From assembly GCA_963668655.2 (NCBI GenBank), contig CAXXPQ010000005.1:186001-250000 (forward strand): 64,000 nt of DNA, read 5' to 3'. Position 1 is the stretch's first letter; every line of letters starts with the position of its first letter. The translations under genes were made by a program, and so were the position numbers. The stretch is from G963668655 sp963668655. Lineage in GTDB: Bacteria > Myxococcota_A > SURF-8. Positions 32,444-41,374 of the stretch are shown piece by piece. Under the pieces are notes generated by a model that did not search any database, was not told where the DNA came from, and saw only the letters and a list, made by a program, of their open reading frames with translations.

Positions 32444-33724
32444 ATGAAACGATATTTACGGAAACAGGGGCTCGGTATTCTGTCGGCGTGCATCGCCATG
32501 GCGTTTCTCTTCTTTTCCTGCGGCGAGGACGAGGCGTCTTTCGAGCCGTTGGAAAGCCAGCCCGAGACGGACGCCCTGTCGGTGGCGGCTCGCGGACTCG
32601 TGACGCGAAACAGCGCCATTCTGGACGGCGTTTCCGTGGAAGCGGCCAACGCGGACTTTCTGCCGCTGCTGGAGGACGCGAAATCCGAGGCGAACGGGGA
32701 TTGCGCCTTCTGGCTTCGGGAAGTGGAAGCTCGAAGCGAGGAAAAGTACATCCATCCGATCTGGCTGCAAACCGCCGTCGCCATTCAGAAAGCGGAAATC
32801 CGGGACAGGATCTATCTGTTTTACGGCGATTTATCGGACCTGGAAATCGACCAGGAGGCGGGCGCCTTCGTTCCGCATCTGCGGGAAATGATTTCTCCCC
32901 TGGGGTACGAACTGGTTGTGGAAACCGAGGCGACCTTCGACAAGTGGCGGGAATCGTTGCTCAAGCGTGACGCCGCCGCCGTGATCTGGCGCGGACACGG
33001 AAACATGGAAACCTCGCCCTACGGCAAAAACCGGAAAGCCGTCTCCTCGCGCGTGGTGGCGACTAAAAAACAGTCCGGCTCCCGTCCGCTGATCTGGGCC
33101 GACGATTGGGCCGCGTTGCTGCCCGAGGGACTGGTGCATATCGCCGTTGCAAGCTGCATGTCCGACGGCGTTTTCCTGCCGGACGAATGGTCGCTGATCG
33201 AGAATCGCCGGGGCGTTTCGCGGGAATCCGCCGACGTAACGACCTTTGAAAGCCTGCTTTCCCATCGCGCCGTCTATTATCGCGGCTATCGCGGAGCTTC
33301 GTTTTCCCCGAATCTGGACGGCCTGGGCGAAACGGCCATGGCGCATTTTTTGCCCGACCGCACGAAATCCGGCGCCGAGGCGCGTCCGCCCTGGATGCTG
33401 GTTTGGGCACATTTGTATTCTTTCTTCGACAACTGGCGGCGAGAGCGCTTTTCCGATTCGCCGCTTTCCATGGATACCTATTGCGCGCTGGACTGGTTTC
33501 GCTGCCTTTTCGAAGGAGCGGGAGAGCGAGCGCCCGCCTGGAATCGGGAGACGGCGTCGGGAAATTGGATCCTCGAAATCCCTTCGGACGAGGGCGAATC
33601 CTATCGCTGTCCGCTGAACCGCAAGTTGGAGCTTCAGGTTTCGGAAACGGGGGAAGTCACGCACAACTTGCAGGAGATCCTGGACGCCTATGACGCCAAT
33701 ACCGCCCAATGCACGAGCATCTGA
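32444..33724 (+). CDS. Lipoprotein with candidate clan CD (caspase-like) cysteine peptidase domain
   Basis: 426 residues from the ATG at 32444, which has GAGGA upstream; the longer TTG frame is less likely. A signal peptide ends in a lipobox (FLFFSC, Cys26). The central region has two blocks typical of clan CD peptidases: hydrophobic AAAVIWRGHGN with His185-Gly186, then about 53 residues later hydrophobic VHIAVASC with Cys238. That order and spacing fit the His-Cys dyad of caspase, CHAT or gingipain-type folds. The remaining C-terminal 190 residues are unassigned. If active, it would be an extracytoplasmic protease. The assignment comes only from the motif pattern; I see no further specificity residues. 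Confidence 0.6.
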   Translation: MKRYLRKQGLGILSACIAMAFLFFSCGEDEASFEPLESQPETDALSVAARGLVTRNSAILDGVSVEAANADFLPLLEDAKSEANGDCAFWLREVEARSEEKYIHPIWLQTAVAIQKAEIRDRIYLFYGDLSDLEIDQEAGAFVPHLREMISPLGYELVVETEATFDKWRESLLKRDAAAVIWRGHGNMETSPYGKNRKAVSSRVVATKKQSGSRPLIWADDWAALLPEGLVHIAVASCMSDGVFLPDEWSLIENRRGVSRESADVTTFESLLSHRAVYYRGYRGASFSPNLDGLGETAMAHFLPDRTKSGAEARPPWMLVWAHLYSFFDNWRRERFSDSPLSMDTYCALDWFRCLFEGAGERAPAWNRETASGNWILEIPSDEGESYRCPLNRKLELQVSETGEVTHNLQEILDAYDANTAQCTSI

Positions 33725-34264
33725 ATTCCGTCCTTGAATCGCCTGAAAGTGATTCTTTCATCCATTCGTATTGTTCTTATACGTTTGCTTCCTTATCTCA
33801 CCTAACGCCGACGCCCTCCTTATTGTCCGGTTGGATTGAACTCCTCTTGCCAACCTCGGTTTTTACCGAAAAGGAACAGGGGAGATCGTTGTAACGTACG
33901 GATATCGCACGGGTATTTCTTTCGAATGGCGCGATTTTCGACATCCGTCCGGATGAAACGCGCAAAAACGAGGATTTCGAAGCAGGCCGAAATCCGAATC
34001 GATTCGGCCCTAAGATATTGATATCACATCGTTATTTTTCCGAAACACCGAGGAACGAGCGCGTTTTGAAAATGCACGAAAAACGAAAAATGAACGCGTT
34101 CCTCCGGGTGAACGCAAAAACGTAGAATTCTACCTAAAATTACAACAACTTAGATAGCGTTACCGCCGCGCCCGGACGCGACGCGGAAAATACACGAAAT
34201 CGCGGTCGGCCGTTTTCCGTGGAAAATTCGTTCCCCGGCGTTCTCCGGCGACCGTTCGGAAGGT
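33725..34264. other. 540-bp AT-richer non-coding region with several palindromes
   Basis: I see no real gene. It holds a perfect palindrome CCGAATCGATTCGG (33994-34007), nested in a larger GGCCGAA/TTCGGCC hairpin. An inverted repeat pairs CCGAGGAACG (34048-34057) with CGTTCCTC (34097-34104). A second perfect palindrome is GTAGAATTCTAC (34122-34133). The density of dyads before a promoter suggests operators or a small RNA, neither of which I can prove. Confidence 0.4.
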
Positions 34265-34293
34265 TTGACCGCGCGGCCGAACGCTGCTAAAGT
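34265..34293 (+). promoter_or_regulatory. Sigma-70-type promoter with extended -10 for the lipoprotein at 34354
   Basis: TTGACC (34265-34270) and TAAAGT (34288-34293) are 17 bp apart, with TG at 34285-34286 giving an extended -10. The start codon is 61 bp downstream. Confidence 0.6.
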
Positions 34294-34353
34294 CGTGAGC
34301 ATTCGGAAATCCGCCCTGCGGATCGGGTCGAACTTCGATAGCGCGAGGTTTCC

Positions 34354-35799
34354 ATGAAGCGATTTTTTCCGCATGTTCTTCTATACGCCCTGATTCTCTC
34401 GTCGGCACTGCTTTTCGCCTGCAGCGGCGATGAAAACGAAACCGCTCCCGACGGAGACGGCGAACATGACGACGCATCCGGAGACGGCGATCGGGAGGCG
34501 GCCGACGAGGACGGCGAAACCGATGGAGAATCGGAAACGTGCCGGGAGGGAGAATGCCCCTTCGGTCGCTATTGCGACGAAAACGACGGCCTTTGCAAAA
34601 CCTGCACGGAAGATCTTCACTGCGGCGAACCGGATCCAAGCAGCGGCATCACGCCCGTTTGCCTGAACGGCATATGCGAACGCCTGATCTGCGGATTCCC
34701 GCACGAAATTCCAAAGCCTTCCGCCGGGGTGGATCTTCCGCTCACGCCCTTGAGGCCGACCTTCGACTCCCGCCGGATTCTGCATGTCAACGGCGAAGCC
34801 ATCTTCCCCATCGGCGTGCAGGGCGTGGCCAAGGAGCAATTTCCCGACGCCCGGGACAACGGTTTCAACCTGGTGATCGCCTCCATCGATTGCTGCTCAC
34901 AGTCCGGAGAGGAGGACGCGCAGAAGGAATTCCTGCAAAGCGCCAAGATCGTCGGAAGCACCAGCCTGTTCGCCGCCGTCGCTCCCGTCCGGCCGCCCGA
35001 GCAGATCGAGGAAAATCCCGTGGCGCTGACGAATTCCATCGCCGAGCGCGCCAACAGTCTTTCGCTGCTTTTCTGGATGGGCAGCGACCGCGCGAAGGCC
35101 GCCGGTTACCAGAACCGGGTGAAAAGCCTGGCCGATTTCGTCCGTTTCGCGGACGCGACCAAGCCTTTCGCCGTGGCGGAAGTCGCCGAGGAACTGGAGC
35201 CCGTCGAAACGGATGCGCAGGTGATCTACATTCCCACTTTCGCCGCGACGAACCTGCATCCGGAGGCGGAGATCGAGCGCATCCTGGAACAGGGCGGCGG
35301 CCGGCCCGTCTGGGCGCGCTTCAAAGTGGAATCCGCCGCGGACGCCGAAAATCTTTATTTTACTAGTTTCGCCGCCATCGCGGCCGGGGCCACGGGAATT
35401 CTGTTCGAACTGGAGCCCGGTTTCGCGGACGATGACGAAACCTGGCATTCTCTATGGACCGCCGCTCAAACGCTTCGATGGGAAACGGATTTCTGGTTCG
35501 CGCCGCGTTCCTCCCAGATCCGCCTGGAGTCCGAATCCAGCGATTGGGCCATGATTTCGGTGCTTTACAACGAGAAAATCGTCATGGCGCAGCTTGCGAA
35601 GCTTTCCGGAGGCCCGGGAGAAATCACTCTGAAAATCGCTCCGGAAAGCGTTCCCTTCTGTTTTTACGGCCTTGGAACCAATGAACGAATGGATCTGACG
35701 CGTGAGAGCGTTCGTGTGTTCCAAACCGATTTCTCCCCCGTCATCCACATGTTCCAGATGACGGAGCCGGGCATCGTGGGAGATGAAAACGAGCGATAA
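34354..35799 (+). CDS. DGD-linker lipoprotein with TIM-barrel-like domain
   Basis: 481 residues. The signal peptide ends in the lipobox LLFAC at residue 23; GAGG lies 5 nt before the ATG. A DGD linker (DGDGEHDDASGDGDRE, DGETDGESE) leads to a small Cys-rich module (CREGECPFGRYCDENDGLC) like those in the larger DGD lipoproteins. The rest resembles a glycoside-hydrolase TIM barrel: ILHVNGEAIFPIGVQGV, DNGFNLVIASID, LLFWMGSDRA, ATGILFELEPG and a beta-sandwich end. I cannot place the catalytic acids, so enzymatic activity is unproven. The gene appears to stand alone under its own promoter. Confidence 0.7.
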   Translation: MKRFFPHVLLYALILSSALLFACSGDENETAPDGDGEHDDASGDGDREAADEDGETDGESETCREGECPFGRYCDENDGLCKTCTEDLHCGEPDPSSGITPVCLNGICERLICGFPHEIPKPSAGVDLPLTPLRPTFDSRRILHVNGEAIFPIGVQGVAKEQFPDARDNGFNLVIASIDCCSQSGEEDAQKEFLQSAKIVGSTSLFAAVAPVRPPEQIEENPVALTNSIAERANSLSLLFWMGSDRAKAAGYQNRVKSLADFVRFADATKPFAVAEVAEELEPVETDAQVIYIPTFAATNLHPEAEIERILEQGGGRPVWARFKVESAADAENLYFTSFAAIAAGATGILFELEPGFADDDETWHSLWTAAQTLRWETDFWFAPRSSQIRLESESSDWAMISVLYNEKIVMAQLAKLSGGPGEITLKIAPESVPFCFYGLGTNERMDLTRESVRVFQTDFSPVIHMFQMTEPGIVGDENER

Positions 35800-35861
35800 C
35801 GGCCGCTTCCGCCGATTCGGCGACGAGCGGCAGCCCCTTTTTCCAGGACAGGCGAAACGAC

Positions 35862-36026
35862 ATGAGAAAATGGAAGTGCACGGTCTGCGATTACATTCAC
35901 GAGGGCGAATCCCCTCCTGCGCGCTGTCCCGTCTGCGGCCATCCTGCGGAAAAGTTCGTGGAAATGACCGGCGACCTCACGTCCGAAAACATCCAGGATT
36001 CGACTTCGAAAGACGAAAGTGACTGA
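35862..36026 (+). CDS. Rubredoxin-like zinc-ribbon small protein
   Basis: 54 residues. WKCTVCDYIHEGESPPARC-PVCG gives a C-x2-C ... C-x2-C site with the W-x-C-x2-C-x-Y and PP-x-x-CP-x-C patterns of the rubredoxin-like domain found at the C-terminus of rubrerythrins. It would bind a single iron or zinc and may act in electron transfer or oxidative-stress defence. No rubrerythrin diiron domain is fused. The TGA is followed by CATG, so the next gene (ATG at 36028) is almost certainly coupled to it. Confidence 0.75.
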   Translation: MRKWKCTVCDYIHEGESPPARCPVCGHPAEKFVEMTGDLTSENIQDSTSKDESD

Positions 36027-36027
36027 C

Positions 36028-36423
36028 ATGACAGAGGAAATCATCCAGCTAACCATCGGAGGCGAAACGTGGATCTCCGACCGGGCGGCCATCTGCGCCC
36101 CGGAATCGGCCCTGGACAATCAAAGCCACATCCGCCGGATCATGGCGGGGCAGGGCTCTTCGGGCAAGCACACGGCCCACGCCCTGGCCCAGGCGGCCAT
36201 GGTGCAACATGAGGACGAGGAACTGGAAATCGACTGGCTGGAGGCGGGGCAGGGCATCCGGATCGAAAAAAGCGGCGAGAGCTTCGATTGCGAACGCGGC
36301 CTCGCCATGATCTGGACGGGCGAGGGCATTCGAGTCTTCGCCCATCGTGACCTGCCCGTTTCCCGTTTTCTGAAACTCGTTTTCCGTGAGTGCACCCGCT
36401 GGATCCGCCTGGACGTTCATTGA
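36028..36423 (+). CDS. Small protein of unknown function coupled to the rubredoxin-like gene
   Basis: 131 residues from the ATG at 36028; a GTG at 36019 would overlap the previous gene. I recognise no domain. It has beta strands at both ends (IIQLTIGGETWIS, GIRVFAHRDLPV), a central His/Ala-rich helix (GKHTAHALAQAAMVQHEDEE) and a Trp/Arg-rich C-terminus (RECTRWIRLDVH). The one-base gap to the rubredoxin-like gene suggests a shared function. The composition suggests a soluble cytoplasmic protein. Confidence 0.55.
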   Translation: MTEEIIQLTIGGETWISDRAAICAPESALDNQSHIRRIMAGQGSSGKHTAHALAQAAMVQHEDEELEIDWLEAGQGIRIEKSGESFDCERGLAMIWTGEGIRVFAHRDLPVSRFLKLVFRECTRWIRLDVH

Positions 36424-36565
36424 CGTTCGCAAGCGGTCACACAAGTCCGTGAACGGCTCTTCACCCGTGGTTCGATACGATTGGCTTCGCAAATCACTCG
36501 CCATGAGCGAATGAACCATCGCTAAATCCAAATAAGAACAGCCATATTTTGAGGGGGTGTAAAGT

Positions 36566-37387
36566 TCAGCCCACCAGGTCGCCCAGACCCTCGCCCGTCA
36601 GTTGGGCCACGAGAGCCTCGGCCAGAAAGACGGTGGCCTCCGGGTCCAGGTAGTCGAAAACGCCCCGGTCCACCAGTATGGACGCCCGGGCGGGAAAGTC
36701 CTCGTCTCCGTCCCAGAAATACAAGAGCAGATCCACGCGGGGAAGGGCATGGAAGTGAAACGCCAGATCGGCGGCTTCGTTGTCAACGGCCCGACCGCCC
36801 AATCTTTCCGCCTCCGCCGCCAGATCCGATGCTCGGCCCTCGAAATGCCGGGCGAGCTTTTCCCCCTGCTCCTCGAAGGACTTCGCCTTGCTGATGGTGT
36901 TCGGCAACTCGCGAAAGCCCACCCAGGAGCCCGCCGCCGGGTTGCCGTTGGCGCGCGTCAGGTAGATGAACAGGAAAACCTTGACCCAGAGGTTTGGCCT
37001 TTCCCCGGCCAGGGCTTCGGCCTCCGTGCGATCGATCTTGTAAGGCTGCCCGAAAAGTTCCAGGCGGATGCTTTCCGGCGGACCGGACAGGTATTCGGCC
37101 CCGGCGTTTTTCGCCAGGGAAGCCAGATCGGCCGCGGCCATTTCCTCTCGAAGCCTTGTCAGGGCCTGTTCGTTGTTGGGCGGCATCTTGCCTTCGCCCA
37201 TGCCGCGTCCCTCGAAAAGTCTGCGCTCCATTTCGTTCATGGCCGCGCCGGTAACCTGCGTGCATTTCCGGATGGGAACCTGATCCAGGTAGACGGCGGT
37301 GGCGAACTGAAAACAGCCGGGGCTTCCGCATTCCCCGCAATTGGATTTGGGAAGGTCTTTGTAGATGTCCAGCACTTTATAGCTCAT
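36566..37387 (-). CDS. DUF3786-type protein with N-terminal 4Fe-4S domain
   Basis: 273 residues. The N-terminus carries C-x2-C-x4-C-x16-C (CGECGSPGC ... KC), the Fes-type 4Fe-4S site also found in corrinoid/acetyl-CoA proteins of anaerobes. After a linker, the DUF3786 domain follows (GNPAAGSWVGFRELPNTISK, PRVDLLLYFWDGDEDFPARA, DYLDPEA). The function is unknown. The family occurs mostly in anaerobes, so its presence hints at an anaerobic or facultative host (inference). It is followed on the minus strand, nearest the left, by only intergenic sequence; the upstream neighbour at 37512 is a separate unit. Confidence 0.82.
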   Translation of the reverse strand: MSYKVLDIYKDLPKSNCGECGSPGCFQFATAVYLDQVPIRKCTQVTGAAMNEMERRLFEGRGMGEGKMPPNNEQALTRLREEMAAADLASLAKNAGAEYLSGPPESIRLELFGQPYKIDRTEAEALAGERPNLWVKVFLFIYLTRANGNPAAGSWVGFRELPNTISKAKSFEEQGEKLARHFEGRASDLAAEAERLGGRAVDNEAADLAFHFHALPRVDLLLYFWDGDEDFPARASILVDRGVFDYLDPEATVFLAEALVAQLTGEGLGDLVG

Positions 37388-37511
37388 GGTTGCGTTTCTC
37401 CCTGGAATACGGTGGCCTGCGTTTGTGTCGAAGAACGGGTGCCCATGAAATGGATGGAAACGCGGTCGGTTTCATTCCTTGATTTTCCCCCTTCGGAAAC
37501 GGTCTCAAAAA

Positions 37512-39602
37512 CTATTGGATGAAGGCCCAATAGTCTCCGCCGAGAATCTCGACGCCCCCCGCCTCGGCGCGGGCGCGCAGGACGTAGCGATTTCCCCTTT
37601 CCAGGTTTTCCAGCCGGAAGACGGCGGGGGTGTCGGCCGAAACGCTTCCCACGTCCAAGGTCTGTCCATAGTCCGGAATCTCCGTTCCGTAATCGATGTG
37701 CAGCACGGCGTCGCGGTCGCAGGAGACCGAGAATTCCACCCAGTTTTCTCCCTGCTCCCGAAACGCCAGGGGAGAAAGCGAGGGGCCGGAGGGCAGCGCG
37801 ACGACAACGGCGTCGAATCGGCTGTCGTCGGTGTTGGACAGAAAAGCGGCGATCTGCCCGGAGGTCGCCACCGTGGCGCCCGCCCAGCCATTCGTTTCCA
37901 TGTCCGTCCTTATGTTCTCCAGATCCTCCCGAGCGCCCTTCATCCAGGCGGCCAGGTCACCGTCCGCCGAATCGAAGCCGCCCGCGCGACGGGCCCAGAG
38001 ATAGAGTTTCACGGCCCGCCAGGCCCGGCTGGTCTGGTGCTGATGAACGAGCCGATTCCGCAGATCCGAATAGGCTTCGGTGGAAAGCGCGCTTTCCAGC
38101 GTCGGCAGATCGGTCAGGGAAGCGGCGGAGAGCGCCACGGCTTCGCTTGCTTCCTGCCAGATCCGGGCGACCGTCGCCTTGTCCGGGCTCTTCAGACGGT
38201 TGTATTCTTCCTCCCAGTCGGCGTCCCACTTCGGCATGTCCCCCCGGTCGGAGAACTGGTCGAACTCGTAATCCGTGGGCAGTTCGCTGCTCTTTTCCAG
38301 CGCCCAGACGCCCAGAACGTAGTGGGATTTGCGCCGGACGGGGAAGGTGGTTTTCAGAATGCGCTTCAGGACCGGCTGGGCCGCGTTTTCCGGAGGAAGA
38401 TCGTAGAAGTCCTGAATGAAGCCGTCCCAGATCGACTCCAGGGGCGTGTCGAAATCCTGCATGAGTTCGGTGATGGCGCGGATGTTCACCTCGTTGGGCG
38501 TTCCCAGGGCATGGGCCGAGCCCCGCTGCACGCGGATCACCGCTCCGATGCCCATATGGTTCCAGGCGTGTCGCAGGCGATACCAGTAGTATCCGGGCGC
38601 GCAGAAGGGCAGGACGGAACGTCCGAAATATTCCCCCGCCACGTCCAGTTCCAGCACGCCGGGGTGGGGACCGATGTTTCCGATGCACGGATGGTGCGGG
38701 TTGTAGGGCTGCCAGTCCTGCACGGGGCCCTTGTGCATGCCGACGAAGGCGACGTTTTCCGCCGTGGCGAGGCCCTCGCTGTGATAGGCGATCTCGCTCG
38801 TTTCGTGCACGAAGGTCCGGATGAAAAGTTCCTTGCCCAGTTCGTTGACGATGGTTCCTCCCACGTTCTCGACCACCAGGCGAACGCGTTCCGCTCCCGG
38901 CGGCGAGGTCAGGGCGTTGCCCTCGTAATTTTCCTCGCACCAGTCGCAGGTGCAGGCGGTCAGCCACGGAGGCGTGGGCGCGGAGCCGAACATCAGGATC
39001 ACGCCGTCCACGTCCGGAATCTTCGCCAGGCCGTCGCGATAGGCCTGGGCGCGCGTCTCCCAGATGGGATCGTCCGGGGCGTAGCAGACGGCGATGGTCG
39101 TGGGGGAGAACTCGTGCGCCCAGATATAGGCTTTCATGCCGTGCTGATGCGCCAGGGAAATCCCCAGATTCAGGCGCTCCACGCGGGTCCGCGCTTCTTC
39201 GTCGTCGGAAAGAATGTCCTCGATGTTCATGATGATGTCGTGGGAGAGCTGGATATGATTCACGCCGTATTCGGCGGCGGCCAAAATGCTTTCCTCGATG
39301 GCGTCCGGATCCGGGTCGAGCAAAATCCAGCCGTTGACCGGCGCGTAGTCCTCCCGATCGAATTCCCAGCCGCTCTCCGCGTCGCCGTCCGTTTCGGAGT
39401 CTTCCTGCGCGTCTTCCGCATCGAGGTCCGTATCTCCATCCGTGCCTTCAGGATCCGTATCGCCATCGGTGGCGTTGTCGGGATCGGGATCCGTATCCGG
39501 GGTGTCCGTATCGCCGTCCGCGGGCGGAGAGTCGCTCGAACCGGAGCAGGCCGAAACACCCAGCAGGAGGAAGACCAGGAAACCGAAAATGATGGCGCGC
39601 AT
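37512..39602 (-). CDS. DGD-linker lipoprotein with GH67-like glycoside hydrolase domain
   Basis: 696 residues from the ATG at 39602; the 46-residue longer frame has no signal-peptide logic. The signal peptide ends in the lipobox GVSAC at residue 19. A DGD linker (DGDTDTPDTDPDPD, DGDTDLDAEDAQED) of about 70 residues follows. The catalytic-type region resembles GH67 alpha-glucuronidase barrels: EYGVNHIQLSHD, GMKAYIWAHEF, ETRAQAYRDGLAKIPDVDG, ELGKELFIRTFVHE. A helical region and a C-terminal beta-sandwich (FRLENLERGNRYVLRARAE, fibronectin-III-like) follow. It would act on surface or extracellular glycan. I cannot confirm the catalytic acids, and other TIM-barrel families remain possible. Confidence 0.68.
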   Translation of the reverse strand: MRAIIFGFLVFLLLGVSACSGSSDSPPADGDTDTPDTDPDPDNATDGDTDPEGTDGDTDLDAEDAQEDSETDGDAESGWEFDREDYAPVNGWILLDPDPDAIEESILAAAEYGVNHIQLSHDIIMNIEDILSDDEEARTRVERLNLGISLAHQHGMKAYIWAHEFSPTTIAVCYAPDDPIWETRAQAYRDGLAKIPDVDGVILMFGSAPTPPWLTACTCDWCEENYEGNALTSPPGAERVRLVVENVGGTIVNELGKELFIRTFVHETSEIAYHSEGLATAENVAFVGMHKGPVQDWQPYNPHHPCIGNIGPHPGVLELDVAGEYFGRSVLPFCAPGYYWYRLRHAWNHMGIGAVIRVQRGSAHALGTPNEVNIRAITELMQDFDTPLESIWDGFIQDFYDLPPENAAQPVLKRILKTTFPVRRKSHYVLGVWALEKSSELPTDYEFDQFSDRGDMPKWDADWEEEYNRLKSPDKATVARIWQEASEAVALSAASLTDLPTLESALSTEAYSDLRNRLVHQHQTSRAWRAVKLYLWARRAGGFDSADGDLAAWMKGAREDLENIRTDMETNGWAGATVATSGQIAAFLSNTDDSRFDAVVVALPSGPSLSPLAFREQGENWVEFSVSCDRDAVLHIDYGTEIPDYGQTLDVGSVSADTPAVFRLENLERGNRYVLRARAEAGGVEILGGDYWAFIQ

Positions 39603-39723
39603 TGGATTTGCCTTTTCCTTGAATGAGATTCCCGCAAACTCCAGGCAAATGGACGTATCACAGGAACGCGGAAAGATCAACCCAGGCCAAAGCGCTTTTG
39701 AAATTCTAACAATGATGCAGACG

Positions 39724-39750
39724 AAAAACGCCCGGCGCAAAGCCGGGCGT
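39724..39750 (-). terminator. Intrinsic terminator of the CsgG/FlgO-like gene
   Basis: ACGCCCGGC (39728-39736) pairs perfectly with GCCGGGCGT (39742-39750) around a 5-nt loop. On the minus strand it is followed by TTTTT (plus-strand A-run 39724-39728). It lies 25 bp past the stop of the gene at 39775. Confidence 0.85.
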
Positions 39751-39774
39751 GGGGAGTTCGGTAAAGAGAACCGA

Positions 39775-41139
39775 TCAGAAGTACATGGTCATGCCCATGT
39801 TGAAGAGCAATCCGTGGTGAACCTCGCGGATTGGGTAGAAGTCTCCGGTTTCCCTTCCCTCTGCGTCTTCATAGGTAAATACGACTTCTTGTTCTCCCGA
39901 AAAGGAATAGATCATCAGGTAACGCAACTCCAGGGAAAGCCCAAGATTTTCATGCAGGAGATAATCGAAGCCCGTGCTTGCGATGAAGTCGAAGCCGAAA
40001 TAGGACAGGGAGTTTTTCTTGGGTTTCAAGATCAGATCCTGTTCGGTTTTCTGACGGCAGATGTTGCCGAGACTGTCGTGGGTTTCCGAGATGGGATAGT
40101 TGGTTACGGAACATCCCAACTGCTCCGGTTCCAGGATGATGGCGTTGTATCCATATTGACGATGGGCGTTTTCGAAACTGTAGGCATTGTAGGAAACGCC
40201 CAGACCCGTGAGGAAGTAGGGCAGGAACAGGCCGGATTTCGGCTGGAAGCGCACGAAGAAATCGATGGGAATGCGATAGGCGAAATAGTCGAAATCCATG
40301 ATTTCCACTTCGGTGCCGAAAGCTTCCGGCCTTACGGTGTCGCCGTCTTTATTCACATAAGTGTCTTCCTCTAAAAACTCGTATGCGCTTTTCGTCTGGG
40401 TATCGTACCTTCCCGCCAGACTGAAGGCGAAACCCGTGGAAAGTCCCACCTGGAGCCAGGAAAGCGGCTGATAGGCGGCGTCCACGTCGATGTGGAAGAA
40501 ATCGGTAACCAGGTAGGGAATGGTGGCGTCGTTCTTCATTTCGCCGATGGGAATTTCGAAACCGGGGCGCAGGTGAAAGAACATGGTCTTTTCTTTTTCC
40601 GCCATATGCAGTTCGCCCAGCAGTTTTTCCGTGATGTCCGGGGCGACGCCCTTTTCCTCCAGCGCCAGGGCCACGGCGGCCGAGCGCAACGCGCCGATCA
40701 ACTCGTCCCGCTTTCCGATGAGCGTCTGCTTCACGCGCCGTTCGGCCTTCAACGTCTTCGTGTTGATGAGCGAAAGCGATATGATGAAAGTGGATCCCAC
40801 CTTGCCCAGAGAACCGCTGAGCAGATAAGGCGTGCGCAGGGATTCTCCGATCTTGGCCACGCGCTCGTCGTCCTCCTCGGCTCCCATGAGCTGCTTCTGC
40901 TCCTCCACGGAGAGAACCTTGATGATCTCGTCCTGGCTGACGATCTCGAAGCGGTCCAGGCGCTCCACTTCCATGGCCAGAATGCTGGAAAGACTCTGGG
41001 TGATTTTCTCGTCCACGCCCGCCGGTTTGAGGCTCAAGACCAGCAGCCGGGGCTTTTCCTGCGCCTGGGCGGCCCCGGAGCAGATCAAAAAGGAAACGGC
41101 CAGAAAGGCGGCGAAGATGCGAAGGATGGATACTTTCAT
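39775..41139 (-). CDS. Secreted protein with CsgG/FlgO-like N-domain and C-terminal outer-membrane barrel
   Basis: 454 residues. A cleavable signal peptide (ILRIFAAFLAVSFLICSGAAQA) is followed by PRLLVLSLKPAGVDEKITQSL and MEVERLDRFEIVSQDEI. That is the pattern of the CsgG/FlgO/TolB-N type domain that opens many outer-membrane assembly and signalling proteins, with SGSLGKVGSTFIISLSLIN later. From about residue 195 the sequence turns into amphipathic strands ending in LLFNMGMTMYF with a terminal Phe, as in eight-strand barrels. It is likely an outer-membrane protein of unknown role. It is divergent from the yfgM-bamB operon and bounded by a good terminator. Confidence 0.72.
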   Translation of the reverse strand: MKVSILRIFAAFLAVSFLICSGAAQAQEKPRLLVLSLKPAGVDEKITQSLSSILAMEVERLDRFEIVSQDEIIKVLSVEEQKQLMGAEEDDERVAKIGESLRTPYLLSGSLGKVGSTFIISLSLINTKTLKAERRVKQTLIGKRDELIGALRSAAVALALEEKGVAPDITEKLLGELHMAEKEKTMFFHLRPGFEIPIGEMKNDATIPYLVTDFFHIDVDAAYQPLSWLQVGLSTGFAFSLAGRYDTQTKSAYEFLEEDTYVNKDGDTVRPEAFGTEVEIMDFDYFAYRIPIDFFVRFQPKSGLFLPYFLTGLGVSYNAYSFENAHRQYGYNAIILEPEQLGCSVTNYPISETHDSLGNICRQKTEQDLILKPKKNSLSYFGFDFIASTGFDYLLHENLGLSLELRYLMIYSFSGEQEVVFTYEDAEGRETGDFYPIREVHHGLLFNMGMTMYF

Positions 41140-41249
41140 TTTCTACCTCTTCGTATGGATTGCGGGCTCATACAAAGGCAAATTCCACGCGGCTTCGGAG
41201 ACCGCAAAGGGATTGAATTTGACTTGTTACGTCCTACTAGGTTCGATGG

Positions 41250-41278
41250 AATATACCACAAAATATTTAGAAAATCTA
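41250..41278 (-). promoter_or_regulatory. Candidate promoter of the CsgG/FlgO-like gene
   Basis: On the minus strand TATATT (41250-41255) is preceded by TG for an extended -10, with TAGATT (41273-41278) 17 bp upstream as a weak -35. It is divergent from the yfgM promoter with about 20 bp between them. Confidence 0.4.
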
Positions 41279-41298
41279 ATTTCGAACCTGAAAAATGA

Positions 41299-41328
41299 TT
41301 GACACTTTTCGAGGTTTCCATATATATT
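41299..41328 (+). promoter_or_regulatory. Strong sigma-70-type promoter of the yfgM-bamB operon
   Basis: A consensus TTGACA (41299-41304) and TATATT (41323-41328) are 18 bp apart. The start codon lies 46 bp further on, after an AAGGAGG site. Confidence 0.75.
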
Positions 41329-41374
41329 GCCCCAGTTTCAAAACGTCCGATGCTCGGTTTCAAGGAGGCAAGCG

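Noticed and set aside
33709..34021. Two 61-codon frames after the candidate peptidase gene
   Set aside because: Neither has a ribosome-binding site or coding-like composition, and the region is AT-rich and palindromic.
37479..39626. A 715-codon open frame antisense to the GH67-like lipoprotein gene
   Set aside because: It is opposite a gene with a signal peptide, lipobox and recognisable barrel motifs; the antisense product has no such features.
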